A DNA stretch of 64,000 nt from positions 33,925,116 to 33,989,115 of the forward strand of contig NC_089275.1 in the NCBI RefSeq assembly GCF_963678975.1, in the 5' to 3' direction. Below the pieces are notes generated by a model. It was not told the origin of the DNA and ran no database searches. It worked only from the letters and a program-made list of their open reading frames with translations. A program made the translations under genes and the position numbers. How positions within the stretch are numbered: the stretch's first letter is position 1; the number at the start of each line of letters is the position of its first letter. Of the stretch, positions 17,553 through 28,873 are shown in pieces. This stretch comes from Dysidea avara. Lineage: Eukaryota; Porifera; Demospongiae; Dictyoceratida; Dysideidae.

Positions 17553-17883
17553 TCTAATCAAAAACAGCCAAGCTGTAAAAAAAGGGTGCAGCCTCCAAAA
17601 AAGCCAAGGTGACACAAGATGTGAAATCAAAGGTGGCGGCCAAGAAATGGCTGTGATTGTAAGTTAATGGCAAAAATTTTAATAACGACAATTTAGGTGA
17701 ATTTGTGTTGCCTTACACTAGCATTCAGCACCAAATTCACCTGAATTGTCATTATTAAATTTTTTGTCATTAACCTACCATCACAGCCATTTCTTGGCTG
17801 CCACCTTTGATTTCACATCTTTTTCATCTTGGCTTTTTTGAAGGCCGCACCCTGTTTTTACAGCTTGGCTGTTTTTGATTAGA
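17553..17883. mobile_element. ACAGCCAAGCTGT-family palindromic MITE
   Basis: The termini TCTAATCAAAAACAGCCAAG and its complement enclose a nearly complete palindrome (inner arms around GGCGGCCAAGAAATGGCTGT). About 50 bp after the right end (17884-17935) match the flank of the 2045 element (ATCA-TTCTTTTTG, then AAAGCCAGCCTATGG). Confidence 0.75.
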
Positions 17884-18114
17884 CATCACTTCTTTTTGTA
17901 ATTTCATACCTAAAGCCAGCCTATGGCCAGCTTTAGGTATTTCTTTTAACTTCTCTTTTTCTTTACCACAGATCTAGAGAGAGAATTATTATGAAGAAGA
18001 TTTTAATGTTTTGATTAGCTACATGTGCTTTAGAAAATAACTTTTAATTGTGTTGATTGATCATAAAAATAAGTTACACAGGTTAAGCTGTTTGCAGCTG
18101 AAGGAATATGTGTG

Positions 18115-19834
18115 TATAGTTCTACAGGGAGTCTCATAATGTAACTGTACTCTTTGACTGCATGGTGAATGGTTTGTAGTTGAACTCATCACATGGTGGC
18201 TTATTTCTAGCTGAAACACTCTACAAAATGTAGCTGAATTCTCTGCTGTTTCCAGCTGATCACTCTATATACAGGAAGACTTGTTTCTAGCTGATCTCTC
18301 TACAGGGCAATCTGTTTCTAGCCAATCTCTGCAGGGTGAATTGTTTCTAGGTGATCTTTCTACAGGGTGACTTGTTTCCAGCTGAATTCTCTACAGGGTG
18401 ACTTGTTTCTAGCTGATCTCTTTACAGGGTGACTTGTTTCTAGCTACACTCTCCACAGTGTGACTTGAAATGTAGTCGAACATACTAATGGGCAACTTGA
18501 TCCAGCTGATTTCTCTACAGGGTGATTTATTTCTGGCTAGTCTCTCTACAGGGTGATTGTTTCTAGCTGATCTCTCTACAGGGATGCTTGTTTCTACTGA
18601 GCTAGCTATCTACAGAATGACTTGAAAAATAACTGAACTATTTGCAAGCAACAGGGTAACTAGCCTAACTGCTCTCTCTACAGGGGGATTTGTTTCTAAC
18701 TGAATACTGTGCAGGGTGATTCATTTCTAGCTGATCTTTCTACTGATAGATTTTTTCATAGCTGAATTCTCCATGGGGTGACTTGAAAAGTAGTTTGGCT
18801 CTTACAAGGGTGACTTTATCACACTGATCTTTCAACAGGGTGCCTTGTTTCCAGCTGATCTCTCAATTGAGTGATTTTTCTAGTGGATCCCTCTACAGTG
18901 TGATTTGTTTCTAGCTGATTTGACTTATTTCTAGCTGAACTCCCAGAGAAGAGTATTCAAGGACACTGACTATAAAAATTCATGGACACGGCCTATGAAA
19001 ATTTGACAATTCATGGTCACTGCAACCATGAAATTTTCTTGTGCCATGAAATAATTTGTCAGTGCTATAAAATTACTATGAAATATCCACTTTTCATGAG
19101 TATTTCATGGCATGGATATTACAATGAAATATCAATGAAATGACTTTCATGGCACTTAATGGGGATTAATTTACTGTTCATGGATAATCCATAGGTGTTT
19201 CATGGCACTGTTCTCTGGTAGTGCTACATGGTGTGGACTTCATTCTATATGATCTCTCTACATGGTGACTTCTTACTGGCTGAATTCTCTACAGGGTGAC
19301 TTGTTTCTACCAGATCTCTCTACAGGGTGATTTGTTTTGAGCTGATCTCTCTACAGGATGATTTGAAATGTAGTTTATCCCTTTTCAAGGCTATACTTGT
19401 TTCTAGCTATTCTGTACAGGGTGACTTCAAATGTAGTGAACCCTTTGCAGGATAACTCTTTACAGGGTTGCTTATTTTTAGTTGAACCACTCTATGAAAT
19501 GTAGCTGAATTCTCTCTAGGTGGTTTGTTTTTAGTTGATCTCTCTACAGATGACTTTTTTCCAGCTGAACTGTCTACAGGATAACTTATTTCTAACTGAT
19601 CGCTCTACAGAATGATTTGTTTCTAGCTGATCTCTACAGGATGAATCGTTTCTAGCTAATTTTTCTACAGGGTGATTTGTTTCTACCAGAACTCTCTACA
19701 GGATGAGCTGATCTCCCTACAGGGTGATTTGTTTCTAGCTGATCTGCACAGGGCGAATTGTTTCTAGCTGATTTCTCTAAAGTTTCTAGTTGAACTCTCT
19801 ACAGGGTAACTTGTTTCTGGCTGATCTCTCTACA
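18115..19834. repeat. Satellite array, roughly 30-bp unit
   Basis: Dozens of imperfect units around CTACAGGGTGACTTGTTTCT followed by AGCTGATCTCT, 25-37 bp long, all in one orientation. Units vary by small substitutions and indels, so the array is not freshly expanded. It is interrupted by a foreign element at 18943-19218 and its last unit runs straight into a MITE terminus at 19835. No gene in this stretch. Confidence 0.9.
18943..19218. mobile_element. Small element inserted in the satellite
   Basis: A non-satellite block bounded by CCAGAGAA and TTCTCTGG, extending to CCAGAGAAGAGT and ACTGTTCTCTGG. The interior is rich in TCATGG/CCATGA words with several short inverted repeats. Satellite units resume on both sides. 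No clear target duplication. Confidence 0.5.
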
Positions 19835-19876
19835 GGGCCGCACTCTTTTTTACAGCTTGGCTGTTTTGGATTAGAT
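19835..19876. mobile_element. Solo right terminus of the ACAGCCAAGCTGT family
   Basis: GGGCCGCACTCTTTTTTACA followed by GCTTGGCTGTTTTGGATTAGA matches the right end of the MITE at 17553-17883. With that element's left end it would bound a unit of about 2.3 kb containing the satellite. Confidence 0.6.
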
Positions 19877-20074
19877 ATATATATATATGTACCACTTTCA
19901 CACCTCAGATCAAAGGAAAGCCAGTGCATATATATCACATATTGCACTGACTCAAAATGCTAACAAGATATATGGACTGCTACTAGTGTGTATATCTCGT
20001 TAAGGCAGTGCGTATATCTCGCTACACACTGCCTTAATGAGATATACGCACTGCCACCACTGTGTATAAGTAAT

Positions 20075-20190
20075 AGTTATACCATGGCTGTGAGAGATTT
20101 TGTTGATATATACACCCAAAGCCCGAGGGCCGCAGGCCCTACGGATGCGGGTGTATATGTCAGCAAAATCCCAAGCAGCCGTGGTATAAG
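20075..20190. repeat. AGTTATACCA-family palindrome
   Basis: Arms AGTTATACCATGGCTGTGAG and CAGCCGTGGTATAAG, inner GATATATACACCC and GGGTGTATATGTC, centre CCCGAGGGCCGCAGGCCC. Just upstream (19985-20055) lies another inverted repeat built on TATATCTCGTTAAGGCAGTG. Confidence 0.6.
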
Positions 20191-20636
20191 TGATATCTAT
20201 CACTTGGGGCGCACTCACCTAATAGGTGAAAGAACTAACGAGATATCATCCCATTTGTTTTATACAGTAGCATCTGAAGATCGATCATGGTTTTAATAGC
20301 GTGGGCTAAAAGCCATCAAAACATTGTCCATATGCTAAAACGTCATTAATATGTTACTATGCTTCAACATGCAATATTAGAAAACTTGTGATTGTGGGAT
20401 GAAGTTTATATTGTTATCATTTTTGTACTAAGTTAAGCCAACTAACTTTGCTATTGGGACAGTAAGTAAGTTATTATATTAAGTTAAGTACTTAGGACTG
20501 TAAGTTACTAACCTATCTCAACGTAGCAGTAGTAGCTTTGCTGTTCTGTGGTCTGTTCAAAGGCTGATGCATGGTGGGTAGAAATACACATCCACAATCA
20601 CCCAAACAATTATTTTGTGCTTTCATTATCCTTTAG

Positions 20637-20838
20637 TAACAATCCACTACTCTATCTTAGCAAATGTACTAACTTCTACAAAAACAAGTCCCACAATACA
20701 AAGTTCTATGTCACTCAATATAACGAGTCAAAGCGCATCAACTCTTTGAACTGGCTGGGTATCAAAGTCATTGGCAAACCGCTCTCCCATGATATTGCCC
20801 TGACAATATGCGAGTTAAACACCGAGCAGCGCCTTTGA
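20637..20838 (+). CDS. Candidate 3'-terminal exon, unknown protein
   Basis: A pyrimidine-rich acceptor (CATTATCCTTTAG) opens a 66-codon frame ending in TGA. The peptide reads like real protein (NPLLYLSKCTNFYKNKSHN; LNWLGIKVIGKPLSHDIALT) and keeps open with balanced composition, unlike neighbouring repeats. No domain was recognised. It is flanked by repeats on both sides, so it could be a captured fragment or the last exon of a plus-strand gene whose earlier exons I could not find. Confidence 0.35.
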
Positions 20839-20952
20839 ATTCCCATGCTAAAGTGGTATATATCTCGTTAACTTGATACATTGCACACCTAATAGGAGTG
20901 CACACTATATCCAGAAATCATCAGATTTCTTTGATGTCATACTGTTATCCTC

Positions 20953-21234
20953 TTCTCTTATATAGGGAATCAAGCAAGCTGTGATTGTGGGATTGAATTC
21001 TGCCTAACAACCTGTGATTGTGGGATTCAATTTTAATACACCAACAGTAGTTTGTTTTTTTACTTTTGTAAATGTAATTAACACTAGTCTCTTAAAATTG
21101 CTATATTAGCAAAAATAAAATCAAACTGCTGTTTGATGTATTAAAATTGAATCCCACAATCACAGTTTGTTTGGCAAAATTCAATCCCATAATCACAGCT
21201 TACTTCGTTCCCTGTATAAGAGAAAGGTATAGCA
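20953..21234. mobile_element. Palindromic MITE (TTCTCTTATA termini)
   Basis: Ends TTCTCTTATATAGGGAA and TTCCCTGTATAAGAGAA. Inside, the word GTGATTGTGGGAT is repeated twice in each arm in opposite orientation. 282 bp. A lone GTGATTGTGGGAT at 20389 suggests another fragment nearby. Confidence 0.65.
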
Positions 21235-21285
21235 ACTAAAGATTTTGCCATTTAGGTGGGTCTACCTGCTAAAGTAGAACATATT

Positions 21286-21345
21286 AGTTATACCATGGGC
21301 ACGAGTACTTTGCCTGATATATATGCACAAGCACAAGGGTTGCAC
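21286..21345. repeat. Partial AGTTATACCA-family palindrome
   Basis: One arm only: AGTTATACCATGGGCACGAG followed by TTTGCCTGATATATATGC. The second arm is absent. Confidence 0.5.
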
Positions 21346-21900
21346 TCTCAGATTCAATATTAGAGAGTATGATTTTCAAAATTTTTATAAGGGTGACATG
21401 CCCCTCAGATCCATAGGTTGGTATGCTTTGTATGTACACATGCATTCCTTAGTTACACACATGCATTCCTTAGTTACTCATTCCTTAGTGTAGGCTCTGA
21501 TATCACCAAATACCTGGATATCCTATGAGTCTGAAATATTATCTTTTCTTCTTTCAGTATGGGTATTCTCATATTCTGACCCTACACTTCCAAAAGTCTG
21601 GATTCACCCCTTACAAAAAGATCATCACACACTTTAAGTAATCTAGTGCAGTTTTTAAGATACTGAATTTTCAAGGTGAGGGGTAAAATCACTACTTCTT
21701 TCTTCCTTCCAAATAATTATGGGTTGGTGATGTTATGATGTTTACTAAACTGCTTGAAAGCTTAATTGGATCATTTTTCTGTCCAAACATTAAAACAACA
21801 TTTTGTTTTCACATTTCAGTGTCTATGGTATGTTCGGTAGAATGAAGAACCTACAGTAAACTGTAGCTATAGCTGCTGTAAGTTGTACAGTATTTACAGT

Positions 21901-22318
21901 TAGGCTTGAGCCAATTATGCTTTGAAAATTGCCTATTAAGCTTGCTCAAAAATTCAGCTTATTGTGCTCAAAATTATGCTCTCAAAATCAAGATAATGCT
22001 CCAGAGCTGACTGTTTTATTAGAGTATATCTGCATTTCCTGACTGCTGTAAGCGACTGCTCTATTAGAGTATCTTTATCTTATTTCCATAAAGTGTGTAT
22101 AATCAGTCAAGAAATAGTAAAAATAATAACAGTGCAAGGTTTTTGATATGAAATGTAGTAATAATTTACAGTGTTCTTGTTGTGCAGTATTTTTGGCACG
22201 CACATTGCACGTTTTAATTAAAATTCTTGAAAATCATCCTATTATGCTGGCATAATGCTTGATGCTTTTGCTAGCCTATTGTGCTCAAAATTATGCCAGC
22301 ATAATTGGCACAAGCCTA
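21901..22318. mobile_element. hAT-like non-autonomous element with 8-bp target duplication
   Basis: Starts TAGGCTTGAGCCAATTATGC and ends with the complement of TAGGCTTGTGCCAATTATGC. Identical octamers TTTACAGT flank it (21893-21900, 22319-22326). 418 bp, non-coding, with two copies of the dispersed motif (22008 and 22053). Confidence 0.8.
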
Positions 22319-22377
22319 TTTACAGTAGCCATACATAGGTACAATCCTACACGCAAAAGTTATGCAATATTATTCAC

Positions 22378-22612
22378 CTCCTTGTTTATGCCCATAAGGT
22401 TGCTTTTTCAAGTTTTCCAATTCATTTTCTTTTTCTGTGAGACTCTACACAAAAACAAGCCACTTCTTAAAAGCCAGGCACCTAACCAGTACTACTTGTT
22501 AGTAAAAACTAATACATGTAGTATACATTTATGCAAAATCAATTATTTATACCTTCTTAAGTGTCTTGATTTCTGCATGAGCTTTCTCCAAATCTGACAC
22601 CTGTATTTGCTC
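22378..22612 (-). CDS. Two coiled-coil exons of a minus-strand gene
   Basis: Exon 22612-22553 (20 codons, phase 0 to 0) follows acceptor GACTATAG and ends at donor GTATAA; its peptide is EQIQVSDLEKAHAEIKTLKK. Exon 22444-22378 (22 codons plus 1) follows acceptor TTGTGTAG and ends at GTGAAT; it starts SLTEKENELENLKKQPYG. The frame continues across the junction and both are heptad-like and charged, so a coiled coil is expected. An upstream ATG TTA AAG AAG followed by GTGATG (near 22974-22963) could be the start in the same phase, but this is only a guess. Possibly part of the same gene as 13096-15810 or 23358-23481. Confidence 0.5.
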
Positions 22613-23357
22613 CTATAGTCATACATGCACAATACTGAACACTGATTATACTGTACGTGCTATAATATACATTGTGTAGAAATGCATGTAAATTATGTGC
22701 ATAATAAAGTACAGAGGTGTATGTGTAGACAGAAATACGCAGTGTATAAAAGTTCAAGTATGTAAGGAATTTCAAGAGCTATTTAATAGGCATCGCTACA
22801 AATAAGTGCTTAAGGATCATTATTTCAATTACATCACATTGCATACGTATGTAGCTAGCTATAACAAAAGTACAAATCCTTTTAATTTTAAGTGATTATT
22901 ATTGTACCGGTAATCCCTTACATTAATTTTGTGTTAATCTGTTTTGTAATATTTTTCATCACCTTCTTTAACATTGCAACAAAGGAGAAAAGATGAGGTT
23001 ATAATTTTACAACAAAATGTGCATAAAGCACATGTTAATAATAACTAATGTAACTGTTTGGAATACTTTTTGACCATGTTCTGCCCATTGCACATCTCTA
23101 TACATGAAGAATGATATGTTAGCTGTCATGGGCACGCTACTAAATACAGTATAGTAGTGTGACGTGAGTAACAGCTGAGGAAGTTTAGTCATTAATGAAT
23201 TGAACTGTTGGCACTAAAGAGTTTGTCAGAGGTGAATTCAACCAAGTGACAGTGTGAAATAGGTGGGATATAAAGTGAAGTAAAATATACCTGGACAGAA
23301 ATAAGGCAGACACTCAGTCAAGCAGCTACATTAGACAACGATTACATATTGACTTAC

Positions 23358-23481
23358 CAGAAGGCCTACTTGTGTCTAGATGTGCTAGCTGAACCTTTTT
23401 ACCAGGTTGAATGGTCAGAAAATAATCTTGTGAATTTACCTCTGCAGCTTCATCCCCTGCATCATCAAGTCTTTCACAATG
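23358..23481 (-). CDS. Candidate internal exon, unknown protein
   Basis: A 41-codon frame from a moderate acceptor (GTATGGTAG) to a strong donor (GTAAGTC). The peptide includes CERLDDAGDEAAEVNSQDYF and TIQPGKKVQLAHLDTSRPSG, acidic then basic, non-repetitive. It ends in phase 1 whereas the next exon found downstream starts in phase 0, so at least one exon between them is missing if they belong together. Confidence 0.4.
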
Positions 23482-23744
23482 CTACCATACCCACGTGCAC
23501 AAGAAAAGAAATGTTATGGCAAACTGCTGGTAACTCAAGAGGTCTGCTCAAGCGACAGCTATACTCTGTTCCCAAGGGATAGTAAATAACAGTATAAACT
23601 GGTAAGGGCTGCCAGCCAAATGCAAACAGCACTAATGGGGTTACTAACTGGTCCTTACCCGCTGAGTACTATCACCCATTTATCTTTAGTGGACGCTTGT
23701 GCTTACCTGATTCGGATGTAGAAAGTGCCTGCACTGAAAATATT

Positions 23745-23771
23745 AGCACCTGCTCTTTTAGAGCAGGTGCT
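23745..23771. other. Perfect short hairpin
   Basis: AGCACCTGCTC, a TTTTA loop, then GAGCAGGTGCT: 11 perfect base pairs. It could be a structured RNA element or a tiny repeat; no flanking context decides. Confidence 0.4.
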
Positions 23772-24129
23772 TATAATTTCCAATCAATACACACTATGTG
23801 GAGAAATAGTGTCTGCCTATGTGAAACTAGTTTGAGGCACCATAGGACCATGAAGCCATAGATGTATTACTTCAAAATGCCACTATCAGAAATTCATGGA
23901 GCTATAAATTCATTAAGACATGTTACTGTAGTTTATACATTAAATCTACTCACTGAAGTCCATTTATGAATGTTTCAGGTTTTGGAAATTTTATCAAGTT
24001 CATTTTCTGTGTTGTCACAAAATCAGTGTGTTCTTACACTAGGCACTTTAATTGGAGTTGAGTTTGTTGCTTGCTATTTTGCCCATGTTTTTCACAACCA
24101 CAGCCCACCAAGTCATAACATCATTGCGT

Positions 24130-24327
24130 ATCTGGTGTTTACTGGGAAAACAAATGCTCAACTGTCCTTGTCTCTCTCACTGTACTGTTGGGGTTGTTGT
24201 GAACTTTGGAATTTATGACCTTTTTCTATGAGACCTGGACAGTCCTTTTGCAGTTTACTAGTCCTGTCCCAAGAGAATGTCCTTGCACAAGGCTCAAGTT
24301 CTTTAGTATCCCGGTAGGAGGCAATTA
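24130..24327 (+). repeat. Dispersed repeat, interrupted by a hAT-like element
   Basis: Matches 41660-41860: shared words AACTGTCCTTGTCTC, GTTGGG-T-GTTGTG and CCTTGCACAAGG/CCTGCACAAGG. The alignment resumes at 24734 (AGCTAT) after the inserted element and runs to the GT microsatellite, as at 41860-41930. SINE-like or a LINE 3' tail. Confidence 0.55.
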
Positions 24328-24725
24328 GGGCTGGGCGGTATTGGAGTTTCGCTTCACGATATATCGTGCAGAAATATATCACGATATTACTATTTATCGC
24401 GGTTATTAAAGATGACTGCTATATTAGAGTAGCTGACTGCTTTATTAGGGTATCTCGATCCTAGCTGACTGTTCTATTAGAGTATCTCGATCTTTGTAAA
24501 AAAAATTGACTAGCTAGTACTAGGTCCTTGTTTGCAGTAGTATCACGTGATTATTTGAGGTGCATTATAACAACCTTAAGGGCTTAATAAGCTGTCACAA
24601 ACACTAAAAATCGTAATAATATCGATGTCGTGATATTATCGTTTCATCGAAATCTACGCGATACAGATATCGTTTCATTGCAATACCGCGGTATTACTAT
24701 AATACCGAGAAACCGCCCAGCCCTA
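24328..24725. mobile_element. hAT-like non-autonomous element with 8-bp target duplication
   Basis: Starts TAGGGCTGGGCGGTATT and ends CCGCCCAGCCCTA. Flanking octamers are both GAGGCAAT (24320-24327 and 24726-24733). The interior has ATATCG-rich subterminal repeats and three copies of the dispersed motif (24413, 24434, 24466). The homologous repeat at 41.8 kb shows the uninterrupted site. Confidence 0.85.
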
Positions 24726-24791
24726 GAGGCAATAGCTATAGATGTGTCTGCCAGTATCTTTATTTTGTTATGCTTTGCTTATGTATGTATG

Positions 24792-24793
<2 letters not shown>

Positions 24794-24850
<57 letters not shown>
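24794..24850. repeat. (TG)n microsatellite
   Basis: Uninterrupted TG tract, positioned as in the related repeat at 41.9 kb. Confidence 0.95.
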
Positions 24851-24852
<2 letters not shown>

Positions 24853-24864
24853 ATTACCCCACAC

Positions 24865-25030
24865 CCCCCTCATGGCACCTGATGAAATTTTCTGCTCCAA
24901 TTGCTGTTGGTTAGTGATACCTAACCTTAACCTCAAACACCTATGATAGAAACTGTCCAACTTCCGCAGCTGCCCACAATGAGGTGTCCAGCACTCACTA
25001 CCATACAACAGTACTAACAGGACACACACT
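24865..25030 (-). mobile_element. LINE reverse-transcriptase fragment (C-terminal part)
   Basis: The minus-strand frame reads LLYGSECWTPHCGQLRKLDS then FYHRCLRLRLGI. This is the well-known end of the reverse transcriptase of non-LTR elements (LYGSE.W followed by HRRCLRRILGI). Only about 55 codons remain, ending at the TG microsatellite, so it is a dead fragment. Confidence 0.75.
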
Positions 25031-25267
25031 GTATACACACATTCTTAGTATCAACAGTGAGGATGAACCTATTTTGCTTTTTTTCCACCTATTTTTCTTT
25101 CCAGCAATTCTTTTATTTCTTACTTATTTTGCTCGAAAATTTTCTATTTTGGTGAGTATTAGTAAAAATTAATTGCAGTATCTCAAGCTAACAAGCATGT
25201 GTGACTGCTCTATTAGAGTGTAACAGTATGTATGAATACAGTCTTTGTAATATCTACACTTGCAATG

Positions 25268-28200
25268 AAGTCTTCTTCTCGTGGGCGCGGACCACTATTG
25301 GGATGTAGTAGGAGATGTTATTGCAAGAGGTGATGGACCCACAGCAGTGGAGTCTAAGTTAGGTTATTTGCTCTCTGGACCAGCTCCAATCACAGCTGGA
25401 CAATTTATTACCACTACCAACAGTGCCATGATGCTCACTCTTTTACCTAATCATTTGAACTTGGAACGTTTTTGGGACTTAGAATCTGTAGGTGTGATCC
25501 CTCCTGATGACATTTCAGAAGACAAGGTACTAGACAACTACTCAACCTCTTGTGTCACATGTGATCATGATGGAGCTTATGTTGCTAGATTTCCGTGGAA
25601 GCTAGACCACCCTGATCTTCCTACTAATTTCACCGTAGCCAAGCAGAGAACCAATCAACTTGTGAAGCGTTTGTCCCAAACTCCTGAACTACTGAAGGTG
25701 TACAGCCGAATCATTGCAGAGCAGGAAGCTAAGGGTTTCATTGAATGTCTAGATGACCAGTCAACACACACCAGTGTTCACTACATTCCTCATCACGTTG
25801 TGGAAAAAGATTCTACGACAACACCCATACGTATTGTGTTTGACTGCAGTTGTCGACAATCATCGAAACACCCCAGCCTCAATGATTGTCTGATCATTGG
25901 TTCACCATGTGACAATGATTTATGCACCCTTCTTGTCCGCTTCAGGTCTCACACATTTGGTTTATCAACAGACATTGAGAAAGCTTTCTTACATGTACGG
26001 CTACACCCGGACAATAGGAACTATACACGCTTCTTTTGGCTTTCTGATCCAACAGATCTTTCCAGTCCACTTTGTGTCTACCGTTTTAAAGTTGTACCAT
26101 TTGGTGCCACTAGCTCACCAATTATGCTGAATGCCGTGTTGCAATACCATCTCAAGCAATACAATTCACCTGTGTCGAAAGATATGCTCTCTAACCTCTA
26201 TGTGGACAACATCATATCTGGCTGTGATACAGAACAAGCAGCAGTGGCTTAATTATTACAGACAAGCCAGAACCATCATGGGTGAAGCAAGACTCAACTT
26301 GCATAGTTGGTCTTCCAATAGTGCTGAACTTACAGCTGCAGCTACCAAGGACAACACTGCTGAAGGAGCCATATCCGTTAATGTATTGGGACTTCGCTGG
26401 AACCCCACATCAGATACAAACAAGCCAAGATAATGATGCAGAAGCTATGGCAGTTAAAGATCACTTGGGATGAGCCATTAGATGATGATCTGCAAGCCCA
26501 GTGGAGACACATTGCTACTGATTTAAAGAGTACAGCCAAATTTCCCATAAGTCGATGTTATTTTGATTCACGCATGACACATCCAACTATCCACTGTTTT
26601 GCTGATGCTAGCCAACAAGCATATGGAGCTGTAGTGTTTTTTACCGAGAACAACCAAGTGTCATTTGTCATAGCGAAAGCCCACATGGCACCTCTGAAGT
26701 CAATAACTATACCACGCCTGGAACTTATGGCAGCAATGGTGGCCACTTGTCTGATACATTTCGTGCTGAAGGCAATTCCCTTTGATGACTCACTGATCTA
26801 TATATGGTCTGACAGTCAGATCGTGCTACACTAGATTAAGAGCCGTAACCCCCTTCCAGTGTTCGTATGTCATCGCACAACAGAGATGAACTCCTTGCTG
26901 CCATCTGCCAACTGGAATTATTGTCCTACTTCTGAGAAACCAGCCGATTTGTTATCAAGGGGTACTAGCACTGAAGCATTGATGTCCTCATCACTGTGGA
27001 ATTATGGACCTAAGTGGCTCACTACACCAAGCCAGTGGCCATCATTCCAGCCACCACCCTTACCACCACTTGTCTTAGCAGCGGCAGTAGTAACAGAATT
27101 TATCCCCACTCAACGACCTCCACCAGACTTAGGTCTGCACTGTGTCATTTCTACTGACAGATACAGCTCACTTAACAAGTTGTTGCGTGTCAGTGCATAT
27201 GTTATTCGTTTTGTAGGCAATCTGAAGGTGCAGCCACAGCGAAGACAATTTGGTCCTGTCACTGCTGAAGAACTTCATATGGTTAACCTCAAGTGGGTAA
27301 AGGATACACAGCAAGCAATATACTGGAAAGAAGTCAACAATCTCCAGCTGATTATGAAGCAACCCAGAACCCCCAGAGTACTACTTGTTAGGCAGCTCCG
27401 ATTATTCTTAGACACAGACGGCTTGCTACGGTGTGGTGGACACATTCATAATGCTCCAGTGAATGAGACGACCAAGTTTCCATACCTGTTGCCACCAAGA
27501 CATTCATTATCAAAGTTAGTTATTGTTGATATACATGTGAGACTTTGTCGCTCAGGTACCACTGCAACATTGACAGCTTTACGACAATCCTATTGGATCC
27601 CGGCTGCTCGACAGTACATAAAGTCAATTTTACATCACTGTACTGTCTGTCATAAGGTATCTGGGAAGCCTTATTCCACTCCAGACCCCCCTCCCCTACC
27701 TAAATTGCTAACACAGGATGTACACCCCTTTACATTCACAGGAGTGGACTTCACAGGGGCCTTGTATGTACAGCAAGGAAGGCAGGAGGTGAAAGTGTAC
27801 TTGTGTCTCTTTACTTGCGCCACTACTCGCGCGGTTCATCTGGAGCTAGTGCAGGACTTAACAGCTCAAACCTTTCTGTTGGCATTCCGCAAGTTTGTAG
27901 CACGGAGATCCCTCCCAAGAATAATGATATCCGATAATGGCTCAACCTATTCATCAGCGGCAGAAGAGTTACACTCCTTAATGCAGTTGCCAGAAGTCAA
28001 GGAGGAGCTGGGGAAGAGAGGCGTCTCGTGGAGATTTATACCCAAGAGAGCTCCCTAGTATGGGGGGTTTTGGGAGCGTTTAATTGGGCTCACCAAGACT
28101 GCTATCAAGAAAGTGTTTGGAAGATGCCATGTCCCACTATCAACATTAGAAAGCATCATTGTTGAAATAGAGGCGATACTCAATGACCGCCCACTGACGT

Positions 28201-28795
28201 TTGTTCCTTCAGACCTTGGAGACCCAGAACCCTTGACACCTGCGCATCTCTTACATGGGCGCAGAATTACATGACTCCCACACCAGCAAATTGACATTGA
28301 TGAGCTTATGGACCTGAATTATGGAGCAGCAGTACAGCTACGCAAGAGAGCTAGAGTACAGGCAGCTGTGCTCAGTGACTTTAGGAAGAGGTGGTGTCAT
28401 GAGTATCTCACTTCATTACGGGAGTACCACAAGGCATCAGGGGATAACAAACAATGTGTGAAGAAGGGCGATGTCATCATTGTTCACGATGACACCCCAC
28501 GAGTAACCTGGAAAATGGCTGTAGTTGAAGACTTGATTGTTGGTAGAGATGGACTTGTGCGAGCAGCTACCATACGCACCAGTAATGGAACCACAAGCAG
28601 ACCCATCACCAAGCTGTATCCCATAGAACTTAATGAAGCAGATGACGCCATAGTTGAACCAAAAAGAACTCTTACAATGTAACCTAGTAGTGATTCAGAT
28701 CAACCCAGGGGCAAAGATAATCGTCCACAGAGAGCTTCTGCTAGAAAGGCTACTGATAGAGTGAAAGAGTGGGTTCAACTTCTTTCTGCCCCCCT
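25268..28795 (+). mobile_element. BEL/Pao LTR-retroelement fossil (pol region)
   Basis: Protein similarity in several open segments identifies a BEL/Pao element: reverse transcriptase in the first third, an RNase H-like part near the middle, then an integrase with its zinc-binding N-terminal region and catalytic core, and the family's conserved C-terminal tail domain before the end. No gag region and no LTR pair are seen, so it is 5'-truncated or the ends are lost. The coding region is broken, with about four breaks. Long stretches still read well, suggesting a moderate rather than ancient age. It ends about 80 bp before a large microsatellite. Confidence 0.9.
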
Positions 28796-28873
28796 GGAGG
28801 ATGTCACGATGGATGAACTGTAGAACTTGTGTATAGGTATTTATTATGATGTAATATTATTAGTTAGTATATT

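Noticed and set aside
18115-19834. CRISPR-like array
   Set aside because: Units are degenerate and head-to-tail with no unique spacers, and the context is a eukaryotic genome.
23745-23771. Histone mRNA 3' stem-loop
   Set aside because: Stem is 11 bp and the loop sequence does not match the conserved 6-bp stem and 4-base loop; no histone gene nearby.
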